From contig NC_049994.1 in the NCBI RefSeq assembly GCF_000003815.2, forward strand, positions 17,146,789-17,210,788: a DNA stretch of 64,000 nucleotides, read 5' to 3'. How positions within the stretch are numbered: the stretch's first letter is position 1; each line of letters opens with the position of its first letter. Below, piece by piece: positions 55,097 through 64,000 of the stretch. Source of the stretch: Branchiostoma floridae (lineage: Eukaryota > Chordata > Leptocardii > Amphioxiformes > Branchiostomatidae). Made by a program: the position numbers and the translations under genes. The notes beneath the pieces were generated by a model. That model did not search any database, had not been told where the DNA came from, and worked only from the letters and a program-made list of their open reading frames with translations.

Positions 55097-58000
55097 CTGT
55101 AAGAGAAAATGTTTTGGTGATTTCTTTTCTATTTTGCATATATTATTATTATACAATAAAAAGAACTTAGATAAATCAAAGGCTTCAATTATCAAAACAA
55201 TGCAGAATTAAGAAATGAAATAAGTTTAAACATATGCCATGAAAACCATCTTGCTTCACATGAGGTATTTTTATAGATGTAATATGGTCATTTTTTAAGG
55301 AAAGTTAAAACCACATTTACAAGTATATGAACAAAGACATTCAAGTACAGTATTGTATGGCTGCTTCGGAGACACGAGAAATGATGTAGGCCTACCTGCC
55401 AGCCATGTCGTCTGGTGGGAAGTAGTTCCAGGATGAGTTGGCCGTTGTGTCGGCTGGGCAGAAGATGGACTCTGCATGGATGTAGTCTGTAAACGTCCTT
55501 CCGTGTTAGTTCGATGTGTTACATGTCTCAGTGTCGTTGGTACCTCAGTAATTGGACCTGGCAAATGAAAATAAAAGAGAACAAATGTATTAGGCAGTCA
55601 TCAACATGCAACATCAACATACTAGTATTCTAACAATGTGTGCGTTTGACATATAATGCTACTCTCCAAGCAGAGGTTGGTGGGGAAATCGTGACCTTTT
55701 CCTCATATGCCGTATTTTTCAAGCAGCCTCCCAACCAACGTGTTGCTTTCCAATAGATATTAATTTTAGGAACTAAAAATGTACACTACATCACAATATA
55801 CGATAAAGTAGTCCCACGTACATAAAAAAGCATTCGGTATTCTACTAAACTCTTCCAGTACTCTTTAATCAAATTGAGTAATGTCAGCTTTTGGCTGAAT
55901 ACAATGTGTCTGACAAGGCCTGACAAAAGTTAGCTTACGAAAACAATTTGAGGGGCGATGTTAAAAACTCGTATTCTTATGCGTTCCGAAATATTTTGTT
56001 CCTACTGGTTGTGAACATTGGCCCTCCAAAACTCGGTTCAATAGTATCACTTCTACATGCATAATCGTTGGTTATAAAACAACATATTTGCTCATTGTGG
56101 TGTGACTTTCTCGTCATGCTGACCATCTCCGAAGGACAGAAAAATAATTTTCTTTTTGTTTTAAATCGGTCGGAAATTAATGTCGTCCCCAAAATTTATT
56201 CATTTTGGCCTTATATATATGGTTGTGTATGTAAATGTGACAAAGGCATACCTGTCGAAAAGACTTGGACCTCGCACAATGACATCACTCGGGGAAATCC
56301 GATCAGGCGAACGCCAACGTACCGTCCCGTCATGCCCTGACAGGAAACGGAAATGGACGGCTGGCTGAGGTCGATCCGATGGTCACCTCCACACTTGGGG
56401 TTGGAGGTAACCGTGCTGGAACCTCCGATGTGGATGTTGAAGGGATTGAGTCGATCCGAACAACAGTCCAGGCGGTTGAATATGACCACACTGTAGATGG
56501 TGATGATAGAAAGAAGTCAATGTTCCGACGTGCAGAAAAAAAAAACAGCCCGTAAAGTACCCGAAAGGACCGATTTTCTAAATGGGACCGTATCATAAAT
56601 GGTAATGTTTGACAAAACACACGTACCTGTTAATCACATACGATTGTCCAAGGTCCACCCACCACGCAGGGTTGTCCTCGTCTTCCGTGCGCGTACATGT
56701 ACAGGAATTTCCCCACCAGTCGCCATTGGTGTTCCCGTCTACAGCAAGACGGGCTTCCCTTTCCCAGAAACGAAAGTACCCCTTGGTGCTTGTTTGGTAG
56801 GCCGTCTTTCCTTGAGCGACATTCACAGCTTCCTCGGAAGGGCTTCCATAGATGGCAGCTGGTGAATACGGAGGGATTTTAGCTTTGTATAGAGATCCTA
56901 GAAGTGTCATAACTTTTGCTATCTTTAGTTCTGTTCTGTTGGCACTTAACCACTCTTTGAATCGATAATGGCGAAAGATGAATTTCTTCGATAGATAGAG
57001 CGAGCTTTTTAGACTTCTAAGACGGGACAGAAGATAAGTTTACATCTATTTCTTTTGCCAGAGAGACCATTGTGATACATAGATACAAATAACAAATCAG
57101 CAGAATCGACAGGAAGGAGCCAAGAAGGTGACAAAGCAAGCAAGTTCCCTGTAATCAAACATCTAATTACCTGTCGCTGTGTAGGAGAACTGGAACCCTT
57201 GGAACGTGTAACTATGGTCAGATGTAAACCTCACGAACATCTGGTTAGATGTACTGGTGATGGGGTCTGGTGTCAAGTGACCTATTAACCTGGAAGTCAA
57301 AATGTTTAACCTTTGATTTGTTTATGTTATCCAGAAAATATTGAAGTACTAGTGATGGGGGTGACTGACCTGGGACCTGTTAACCTGGAAAGCAAAATAA
57401 ATCGTCCTTGCCTTTGATTTGTTTATGATTCCCAGAAGCTTAGAATTCTGAAGCTTGCTATTCACACCAGACATCACTATTTTCATAATCCAAACTTCTC
57501 TACTGTATATGTAAGAAAACTGTCTGGCTATTCAGGTCTTTCTTTTGACTTTACCTCTGCAGTCGTGGAGCACTGTCACTTCCTCCATCGTATATCGTCA
57601 AATAGTCATAACCGTAGTCAAGTTGGAAGCTGTCGAACGTGAGAAGAACCACGCTTCCTTCTGGCACGGTGATCTTCCACTCACAAGTCGCAGAGTTGGG
57701 GTAGTAATTGGGGTAGTTCGGTGACGTCACAGTGCCTCCAGGGGGAGCCGTCAGGATACCTCCACATCCAGGAGCGCTGGTCGTTGTTGTTGGGCCTGAG
57801 GAGGGATAAGTGTACCCATACATGGTTCATATTTGTCACGTATAAAACAAGCAACCGGAACCCAAAATGGAGCAGTGCCAATACTCGTTTTACCCATATA
57901 ATTGAGTCAGTGATAGATGCTGAGACCCAAGCGAAAGAAAAACCCTTCTCGTCTGTCTCAGTTTCTCAACAGGTCCGTTTTTGTGTGTCGACAAGACAGG

Positions 58001-61000
58001 AGGTGTTAAGGTTAACAATGATTTGAATTTCAAGTGAGACATTACATATACCATGTTCGAATGGGGCAAAGGGTTACGGAATCATAATGATGCTTTGCTT
58101 GCACTCGTGCTGGATGGGACAGACAGAGCGATGGACGCTACTTTAAATGGACCTAAATACGTCTACGATGTGGGGAGTACATGTACAAACTCCAACACAC
58201 GCTGAACTAAAAATAACAAATCAGCAGAATCGGAAGGAATGAACCAAAAACAGAGCAGGTGACAAAGCAGACACGTAATCAAACATCTAAGTACCTGTCG
58301 CTGTGTAGGAGAACTGGAACCCCTGGGCCGTGCTACTATAGTCAGATGTAAACTTCACGAACATCTGATTAGATGTACTGGTGATGGGGTCTGGTATCGC
58401 GTAACCTGTTAACCTGGAAATAAAGATAAATCGTCCTTGCCTTCAATTTGTTTATGATACCCAGAAGCTTTGAATTCCGAAGCTTGCAATTCACACCAGA
58501 AATCACTTTTTGCACCATCTAAACTTCTCTACTGTAAGAGAACTGTTTGGCTGTTCGGGTCTTTACCTCCGCAGTGGTGGAGCACCATCACTGCCTCCAT
58601 CGTATATCATCAAATAGTCATAACCGGTCTCAAGGCTGAAGCTGTCAAACGTGAGACGAACCACGCTTCCTTCTGGCACGGTGATCGTCCACTCACAAGT
58701 CTCATCGTTGCCGTAGTTACCGGGGTAGTTTGGTGACGTCACAGTACCTCCAGGGGGAGCCGCCAGGATGCCTCCACATCCAGGAGCGCTGGTCGCAGGA
58801 GCGATGGTCGTTTCTGTTGTGTCTGAGGATGGAAAAATGACATCGACCGTCTTTAATGTAACTCATCGTCAATAAAGTCAAAGTCAAAGAAGACCGGATT
58901 GATCAAACTTCGAATTCGTCTTTCGTATCTTTTAACATCATTACAGTGACTGACACAGGGTGTTTGATTGTTATGAGGTGTGATTAACCTTTTCTTTACA
59001 TTGTATGGCTTATTCTCAATATCCTTTACAGTTTCTTTTTGAGTGTATGTGCATGCTACAAAACACGCTAACTATTGGCAGAGGCAACAAAGCAAGCAGG
59101 TTCCCTGTTATCAAACATCTTACCTGTGGCTGTGTAGGAGAAATGGAACCCCTGAGCCACGACACTCTCGTCAGATGAAAACCTCAGGAACAACTGGTTA
59201 GATGTACCGGTGATGGGGGTGACTGACATGCGACCTGTTAACCTGGAAATCAAAATAAATCGTTCTTGCCTTTCATTTGTTTATGCTATCCATGAAATAT
59301 TGTAAAGCTTTTAATTCTGAAGCTAGCAATTTACACCAGATTTCACTCTTTGCATCATCTAAGAATCATCTAAATTAAACTTCTCTACTGCAAGAGAAAT
59401 GTTTGGCTGTTCAGGTCTTTACCTCCGCAGTCGTGGAGCAGTATCACTGCCTCCATCGTATATCGTCAAATAGTCATAACCTTCCTCAAGGCTGAAGCTG
59501 TCAAACGTAAGAAGAACCACGCTGCCTTCTGCCACGGTGATCGTCCACTCACAAGTCGCACGGTCGCCGTAGTTACTGGGGTAGTTCGGTGACGTCACAG
59601 TACCTCCAGGGGGAGCCGCCAGGATGCCTCCACATCCAGGGGCACTGGTCGTAGGAGCGCTGGTCGCATGAGCGCTGGTCGCAGGAGCGATGGTCGTTGC
59701 TGCTGTGTCTGAGGAGGGGATAAGTTAATCTCCAAGCACATCCTACGGTAGCCTGAGATAGTATCAAAAGTTGCCAGAGAAGTGAAGCCGTCCCAGGAGT
59801 GCGTCCAGTAGCCAAACACACTCCTAGGCCGGCTTCGCTACCCTGGCGGCTACCGTAGAATCTGCGCATGCGTGGATTAGAGATAAATGACATCATGAAT
59901 GGGTGCTAACTGATCTCCAGAGCATTTTACAGCGATGGAAACAGTACTGCGAGCAACTGTACCAAGACAATACACTGCACTCTGTTACTGATGACGAACA
60001 GGACACACACAGTGAGGGGACAGTAGTTGATCACTTCCCAGAAATTCTAGACTTGGAAGTAGGGTATGCCACCAAGCGTCTACCAAAGAACAAAGCAGCT
60101 GTCGTAGAGCACCAGGTGAACTTCTGAAAACTGACAACCCAACTGTGACAACACAACCCTGATCAGGGTGGGACTAGGTGATGTGACGTGATCATCAACC
60201 GTCGTCAATATTGCCTGAAGACCTGACACATTTTATCAAGTATAGACACGTTTTATATGGCTTGTTAGTTAATTCTTTATTAATACAGTTTTTTTATAGA
60301 TAAGTTTTCAATGAAGAACATACTGAGCTTAGATTTCTTTTCCGTAAGCCACAATTCCAATGGATGGTATACATGGTATATACAGGTAAGAACTGTTTTG
60401 CACGGTTAGCAGTGGAAGAAAGAAGAATCAAGCACGAAAAATCGGCTGAAGAAACGATCCAAATGTGTTTTCGAAGTCAGTTCAGACTGCAAAAATATTG
60501 ATGAGAGGGCAAAAAAACAAGATTGCTATTTTTGATAGACATCCATAAACGTTGTGGCAAGAATTGCAGCGACAAAACATGGTATCACAGGCAACAAGTC
60601 ATTCGTTCCTGTATTCAAGAAATGCACTAGTGTAGTAAAAGTCACACTAGTGTAGTAGACAGGTGTCACTTACCAAGTTGACAACTACATTCAAGGCTTC
60701 CACACCAGTAACAGGTTAAAGAATCACTTATTGTTAAACGAATGGGACAGCGGGGATGTTTTTTTTTACCAGTAAGAGGTTCAAGAATAAACTACTGGTG
60801 AAAAAAATGGGATAGCGGGGTGGTGTCCCTTTATTTTACCAGTAAGAGGTTCAAGAAAAAAAATGGGATATCGGGGTGTTGTCCTTTTTTTCCTCAGAAT
60901 GAGATTCAATGAACATTTGGAAACAAAACCCTATGTTAGCACATCTCTTTGTAGTTAGCAGAATATTTTTCCAGGGCTAAAAAAAAATGGGATGAATAAC

Positions 61001-63610
61001 CAATCCTGTGTCACAATTCAAGCGAACACCGGCCGAAATTTAGATCGGCTGGAGCTTGATCGCCGAATTTCAAAATCACCCGAGCGTCGACGGATTTTTC
61101 GCTGAAAATTTGCCCCATCACAAATTGGACTGGGAAAGGTGTGTCATTCCGAAAAATTTAATTTATTGCTCTTTCCACCTTTCTGGTGCACAGTGGTGGT
61201 TTAAATCGCAACGGACGAGCTGCTAATGATCGCCCGAAGCCTTAGTGATCGTAAGAACGTCGGCCGTCTTGGTCGAAAATGCCCATTTGGAGCTCGCCAA
61301 CAAATCGACCGAGCTCGGCTCTTGATCTGGACTTCAAAGAGACGTCAAAACCAACATTGGACACCGTCCTTACAAACTCATGTCAGTATTAAACCATAAT
61401 CATTAAGTTGGTAGACGTTAAGGTAATAATAACTCATACCTAATTGACAGATGAACCCCAACGGCTGGTAGCACCCAACGTCATTCCATTCGTAGCTGAG
61501 CTCTAACATCTCGGCGCAGTCTTCTGTGCCGAATCTATGATTGTTGGGTTCACCGTAGTCCCAGTTGGAAAAGCCTGTTGACGCCAAACTTGTGCCGTCC
61601 TCAAAAACCCATCGCCCTTCTCTGTCGGCGTCAGTTAAGCCAAGCCAGATGCCCCCGTAGGTACGATAGAAAGCGGAGATAAAATCGTTGATCCGTCTGT
61701 CTTTCGGCATGGCTAGCAACGCCCCGTCCTCGGCACATCTCCGTCTGGCCGCGGCGTAACTCACCTTCACATCAGAGAAGTCCTTGTAGCAGACTCCGTT
61801 GAAGTTTATGTATCCCGATATTTCGCACCCTGTGAGGAAAATAGGAATATCTGAGTCACTATAAGATCTGTGTCAAATGTTAGGTACTTACACGTACAAG
61901 CCATTCATGAACTAATTCGTGTCCGACTAGATGGAAAAATGTGCCGTGACATTTGACAGCGCGCTCTTTCAAAATGGTAGAACAAGTTCTGTTGTTGTTC
62001 GTCCCACAGATGATGATTTTCTTGTCTACTCGCGCGTACATACAGCGCATGGCACAGAAGACGGCTTGTACGTTGTAGGGACCGGTACCACGACATTCAA
62101 CGGGCAGCCTTCGTTGCTGCCATTGCTATCATTTAAGCTCAAGGCCAAGTCAACGGAACAGTTTGTGTGCGAAAGCATACCAGGAGCGCACACAGCATAC
62201 AGTGCCGCAAAAATGGGGTGCCTGTGACACGGATCCGTTTCCACGAGGTTGGACCACGCCGCAGACTCCCCGCGGCAGGTCGTGCGTTACCTCTGGAAGT
62301 GCCACACTGCGGCGGTGCCACACTAAGGCGCGCCATTTACAAGTATATGATATGAAAAACATTCAAGTATGTTATGGCTGCTTCCAAGACACCAATCGGA
62401 AAGCATAACGATGTAGCCCTACCTGCTAGCCATGTCGTCTGGTGAGCCGTGCTCTGAGAAACAGTGGTTCCAGGATACGTTGGATGTTGTGTTGGCTGGG
62501 GAACGGTGGTCTGTGTACGCTTCACATGCTGAGAAACGGCGGTCCAAGGAAGAGTTTTCCGTTGCGTTGGCTGGGGAGCTGTGGTCTGTGTACGCTTCAC
62601 ATGCTGAGAAACGGCGGTCCAAGGATGAGTTGGCCGTTGCGTTGACTGGGGAACTGTAGTCTGTGTATGTTTAGTGTGCTTAGAAAAGATGGTTCGTGGA
62701 TGTGTTGACCGTTGTGTCTGCTGTGGAACTGTGGTCTGTGTACGCTTCACATGCTGGGAAACGGCGGTCCAAGGATGAGTTGGCCGTTGCGTTGACTGGG
62801 GAACTGTAGTCTGTGTATGTTTAGTGTGCTTAGAAAAGATGGTTCGTGGATGTGTTGAGCGTTGAGTCTGCTGTGGAACGGTGGTCTGTGTACGCATCAC
62901 ATGCTGGGAAACGGCGGTCCAAGGATGAGTTGGTCGTTGTGTCGGCTGGGGAGCTGAAGGCATCTGTGTAGCTGTGGTCTGTGTACGTTTAGCGTGCTGA
63001 TAAGTTGGTCGCTGTGTCTGCTGTTTAACTGTGGTTTGTGTACGCATGACGAGCTGAGAAACGGTGGTTTGTGGACGAGTTGGCCGTTGTGTCGGCTGGG
63101 CAGAAGAAGGAATGTGCATGGATGTAGTCTGCGATCGTATAGCGTGCTTAGAAACAGTGGTCCCAGGATAAGTTGGCCGTGTTGTTGCTTGGGGATCTGC
63201 GCTCTGTGTATGTATGTCGTGCTGAGAAACAGTGGTTTCAGGGTAAGCTGGCCGTTGTGTTGGCTGGGCAGAAGAATGAATGTGCATGGATGTAGTCTCT
63301 GAACGTATAGCGTCCTGAGAAACAGTGGTCCCAGAATAAGTTGGCCGTTGTGTTGGCTGTTTAACTGTGGTCTGTGTAGGCATGACGTGCTGAGAAACAG
63401 TGGTTTCAGGATGAGTTGGCCGTGTTGTCGGCTGTGGAACTTTGGTCTGTGCACGCATGATGTGCTGAGAAACAGTGGTTTCAGGGTAAGTTGGCCGTTG
63501 TGTCGGCTGGGCAGAAGAAGGAATGTGCATGGATGTAGTCTGTGAAAGTACTTCCGTGCTAGTTAGAAATGTTGTATGTCTCGGCGTCGTCGGTACCTCA
63601 GTAGTTGGAC
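54855..63610 (-). CDS. Gene C: mucin stalk / C-type lectin / CUB x3 / fucolectin-like membrane receptor, 5' partial
   Basis: Twelve coding exons with matching phases, about 1,210 codons. Mucin 63610-62423. C-type lectin 61829-61440. CUB-3 59708-59423 and 59242-59124. CUB-2 58822-58567 and 58413-58295. CUB-1 57795-57555 and 57289-57171. Fucolectin-like domain 56897-56627 and 56490-56252. Short Thr-rich stalk 55557-55396. Membrane/tail exon 55096-54855. The N-terminus and signal peptide are outside the window. The lectin EPN and WND motifs predict Ca2+-dependent mannose-type sugar binding, so a carbohydrate-recognising surface receptor is likely. Whether the mucin exon truly belongs to this gene rests on phase and on the absence of a membrane exon between it and the lectin exon. 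Confidence 0.75.
55396..55557 (-). CDS. Gene C juxtamembrane Thr-rich stalk exon
   Basis: 54 codons: PGPITEVPTTLRHVTHRTN, SSAQPTQRPTHPGTTSHQTT, WLAG. It is homologous in start, end and repeat unit to the long mucin exon at 62423-63610, but with only one repeat. Likely O-glycosylated. Confidence 0.8.
56252..56897 (-). CDS. Fucolectin/F-type lectin-like (F5/8C-type) domain, 2 exons
   Basis: Exon 56897-56627 reads VNVAQGKTAYQTSTKGYF, AVDGNTNGDWWGNSCTCTRT, NPAWWVDLGQSYVIN. Exon 56490-56252 reads VVIFNRLDCCSDRLNPFNIH, NPKCGGDHRIDL, GMTGRYVGVRLIGFPRVMSL and CEVQVF. The order matches the eel fucolectin/FTP family. The RxDxxxxR part of the F-type fucose-binding motif is present (RLDCCSDR). The His expected upstream is not at its usual place; the site reads CTCTRT. 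Confidence 0.85.
57171..59708 (-). CDS. Three CUB domains, each on two exons
   Basis: Each domain is encoded by an upstream exon (APGCGG, GTVTSPNYP, YPNSATCEWKITVPEGSVVL, DYLTIYDGGSDSAPRLR) and a 119-nt downstream exon (TSTSNQMFVRFTSD, QGFQFSYTAT). Exons are 59708-59423/59242-59124, 58822-58567/58413-58295 and 57795-57555/57289-57171. They are separated by short Thr-rich linkers. Two cysteines are visible per domain (CGG and CEW), so the second CUB disulfide seems absent. Near-equal exon and intron lengths show tandem cassette duplication. Confidence 0.9.
59731..59885. mobile_element. MITE of the AATCTCCAAGCAGAT family, copy 4
   Basis: Starts AATCTCCAAGCACATCCTAC, and contains GATAGTATCAAAAGTTGCCA and the ACACACTCCTAGGCCGGCTT text also present in copy 1 (12195-12345). 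Confidence 0.7.
59903..60160 (+). mobile_element. LINE ORF2 fragment
   Basis: The plus strand encodes ILQRWKQYCEQLYQD, then LEVGYATKRLPKNKA. The W..Y...LY and (E)V..A...L...KA signals are the segment just before the reverse transcriptase core of non-LTR elements. Truncated on both sides, in the gene C intron. Confidence 0.65.
60160..61439. other. Gene C intron: repeats, no exon
   Basis: Holds a repeat shared inverted with 52330-52640 (about 60560-60900) and GATCG/CCGA-rich inverted text (61020-61320) that shares CGCTCGGGCGA-type text with 47760-47815. No coding exon was recognised. Confidence 0.5.
61440..61829 (-). CDS. Gene C C-type lectin domain exon
   Basis: 130 codons in one exon: GCEISGYINFNGVCYKDF, AAARRRCAEDGALLAMP, GGIWLGLTDADREGRWVFED, FSNWDYGEPNNHRFGTEDCA, YEWNDVGCYQPLGFICQ. 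All conserved cysteines, the WLGL signature, EPN and WND are present. EPN plus WND is the mannose-type Ca2+/sugar site. Confidence 0.93.
61830..62422. other. Gene C intron between mucin and lectin exons
   Basis: I searched for a membrane/tail exon of the A/B/C type here and found none, which supports splicing of the mucin exon to the lectin exon. 62030-62330 is GC-richer than its surroundings, with no clear identity. Confidence 0.5.
62423..63610 (-). CDS. Gene C mucin-like Thr/Gln/Pro repeat exon
   Basis: One 1,188-nt exon (396 codons, phase 1-1) made of ~25-residue repeats such as TQTTVPQPTQRPTHPWTAVS followed by QHVKR. It starts PGPTTEVPTTPRHTT and ends HQTTWLAG, like the 54-codon stalk exon at 55396-55557. 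A stretch near 62600-62900 repeats with a 150-bp (two-unit) period. It is predicted as an extended, heavily O-glycosylated stalk; repeat number is probably polymorphic. Confidence 0.82.
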
Positions 63611-63681
63611 CTGGCAAATGAAAACAAGATAGTATTAGGCACGCAGCTTAGAACGATTCGACATCAATATATTATCCCAAT

Positions 63682-63940
63682 CGCCATTGGTGTTCCCGTC
63701 TACAGCAAGACGGACTATAATGGTACAGCTGGCCTGTAGCAGGTGTCCAGAACCCCTGGGTGCTTGTTTGGTAGGGGCTACCATCTATGCAAAAGATCAG
63801 GGAGATGAATGTTGGGCGATGGTTGGCGAAAGAGTAGGGTTTTGTATAGTGATACTAGAAGTGTATTAACTTTTGCTTTATTTAGTTTTGGTATGTGGGC
63901 GCTATACCCCTCTTTAGAGACGTCTTAACACGGGTGTTTT
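63682..63940 (-). pseudogene. Decayed copy of the fucolectin-like first exon and flank
   Basis: TCGCCATTGGTGTTCCCGTC, then CTACAGCAAGACGG, and further on GGTGCTTGTTTGGTAGG match 56722-56800. The intron text after it (GATACTAGAAGTGTATTAAC) matches 56893-56925. Deletions and stops destroy the frame. It stands just upstream of the mucin exon, as the real fucolectin exons stand upstream of the stalk exon in gene C. Confidence 0.75.
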
Positions 63941-64000
63941 AAAACACGCAGGCGATGTGAGGATTAGTTGGAAAGAAATGATGAACTTAAGGACCTTGGC

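Noticed and set aside
62026-62362. Overlapping frames of ~60-100 residues on both strands in a GC-richer stretch
   Set aside because: No domain, splice sites or repeat membership recognised; most likely chance frames in an intron.

Overview
This window reads as nuclear DNA of a cephalochordate (amphioxus/lancelet, Branchiostoma-like). The evidence is intron-rich animal genes with GT-AG introns of a few hundred bases, deuterostome-type proteins, very repeat-rich introns full of small foldback elements and tRNA-derived SINEs, and tandem families of phase-1 extracellular-domain exons typical of the lancelet immune-type repertoire. Genus-level placement is inference. Two runs of exactly 100 N (44905-45004 and 53216-53315) are assembly gaps.

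Region 1 (1-8472, minus strand): a CDK2-type cyclin-dependent kinase. Seven coding exons were reconstructed, 264 codons; the last ~35 residues lie beyond position 1. Its first coding exon exists twice, as part of a tandem duplication. Region 2 (8473-9204): a compact divergent promoter with two E2F-like sites and two inverted CCAAT boxes. Region 3 (9205-25060, plus strand): a complete xylulokinase (XYLB, FGGY kinase), 19 coding exons and 527 codons plus stop. Its introns hold SINEs, a LINE fragment, a 5S-like element, a THAP/DDE transposon, a hAT-like MITE, microsatellites and partial copies of the gene's own exon ends.

Region 4 (about 25.2-64 kb, minus strand): three tandem genes for putative membrane receptors. 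Gene A (27597-37132) is signal peptide, 3 SRCR, 8 thrombospondin type 1 (TSP1) domains, one membrane segment and a tail. Gene B (41365-51581) is signal peptide, possibly a hevein-like exon, 2 SRCR, at least 5 TSP1, membrane segment and a short tail. Gene C (54855-63610, 5' end outside the window) is a Thr-rich mucin stalk, C-type lectin, 3 CUB, F-type-lectin-like (fucolectin) domain, a short stalk, membrane segment and tail. All three end in the same membrane/tail exon and the same downstream sequence. Every domain boundary is phase 1, so different ectodomains have been attached to one membrane anchor. A and B are clear segmental duplicates of roughly 14 kb.

The most interesting non-coding signals are hammerhead-ribozyme cores in Penelope-like foldback elements beside genes A and B, and a 1,129-bp element with C-rich arrays at its ends, inserted at CCGG, whose empty target site is still visible in the paralogous block. 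Others are the duplicated CDK2 exon 1 and the TSP1 exon-cassette array with decayed members. How the genes work together: CDK2 and XYLB are housekeeping genes linked only by a shared promoter region; genes A-C look like a small pattern-recognition or adhesion receptor cluster.
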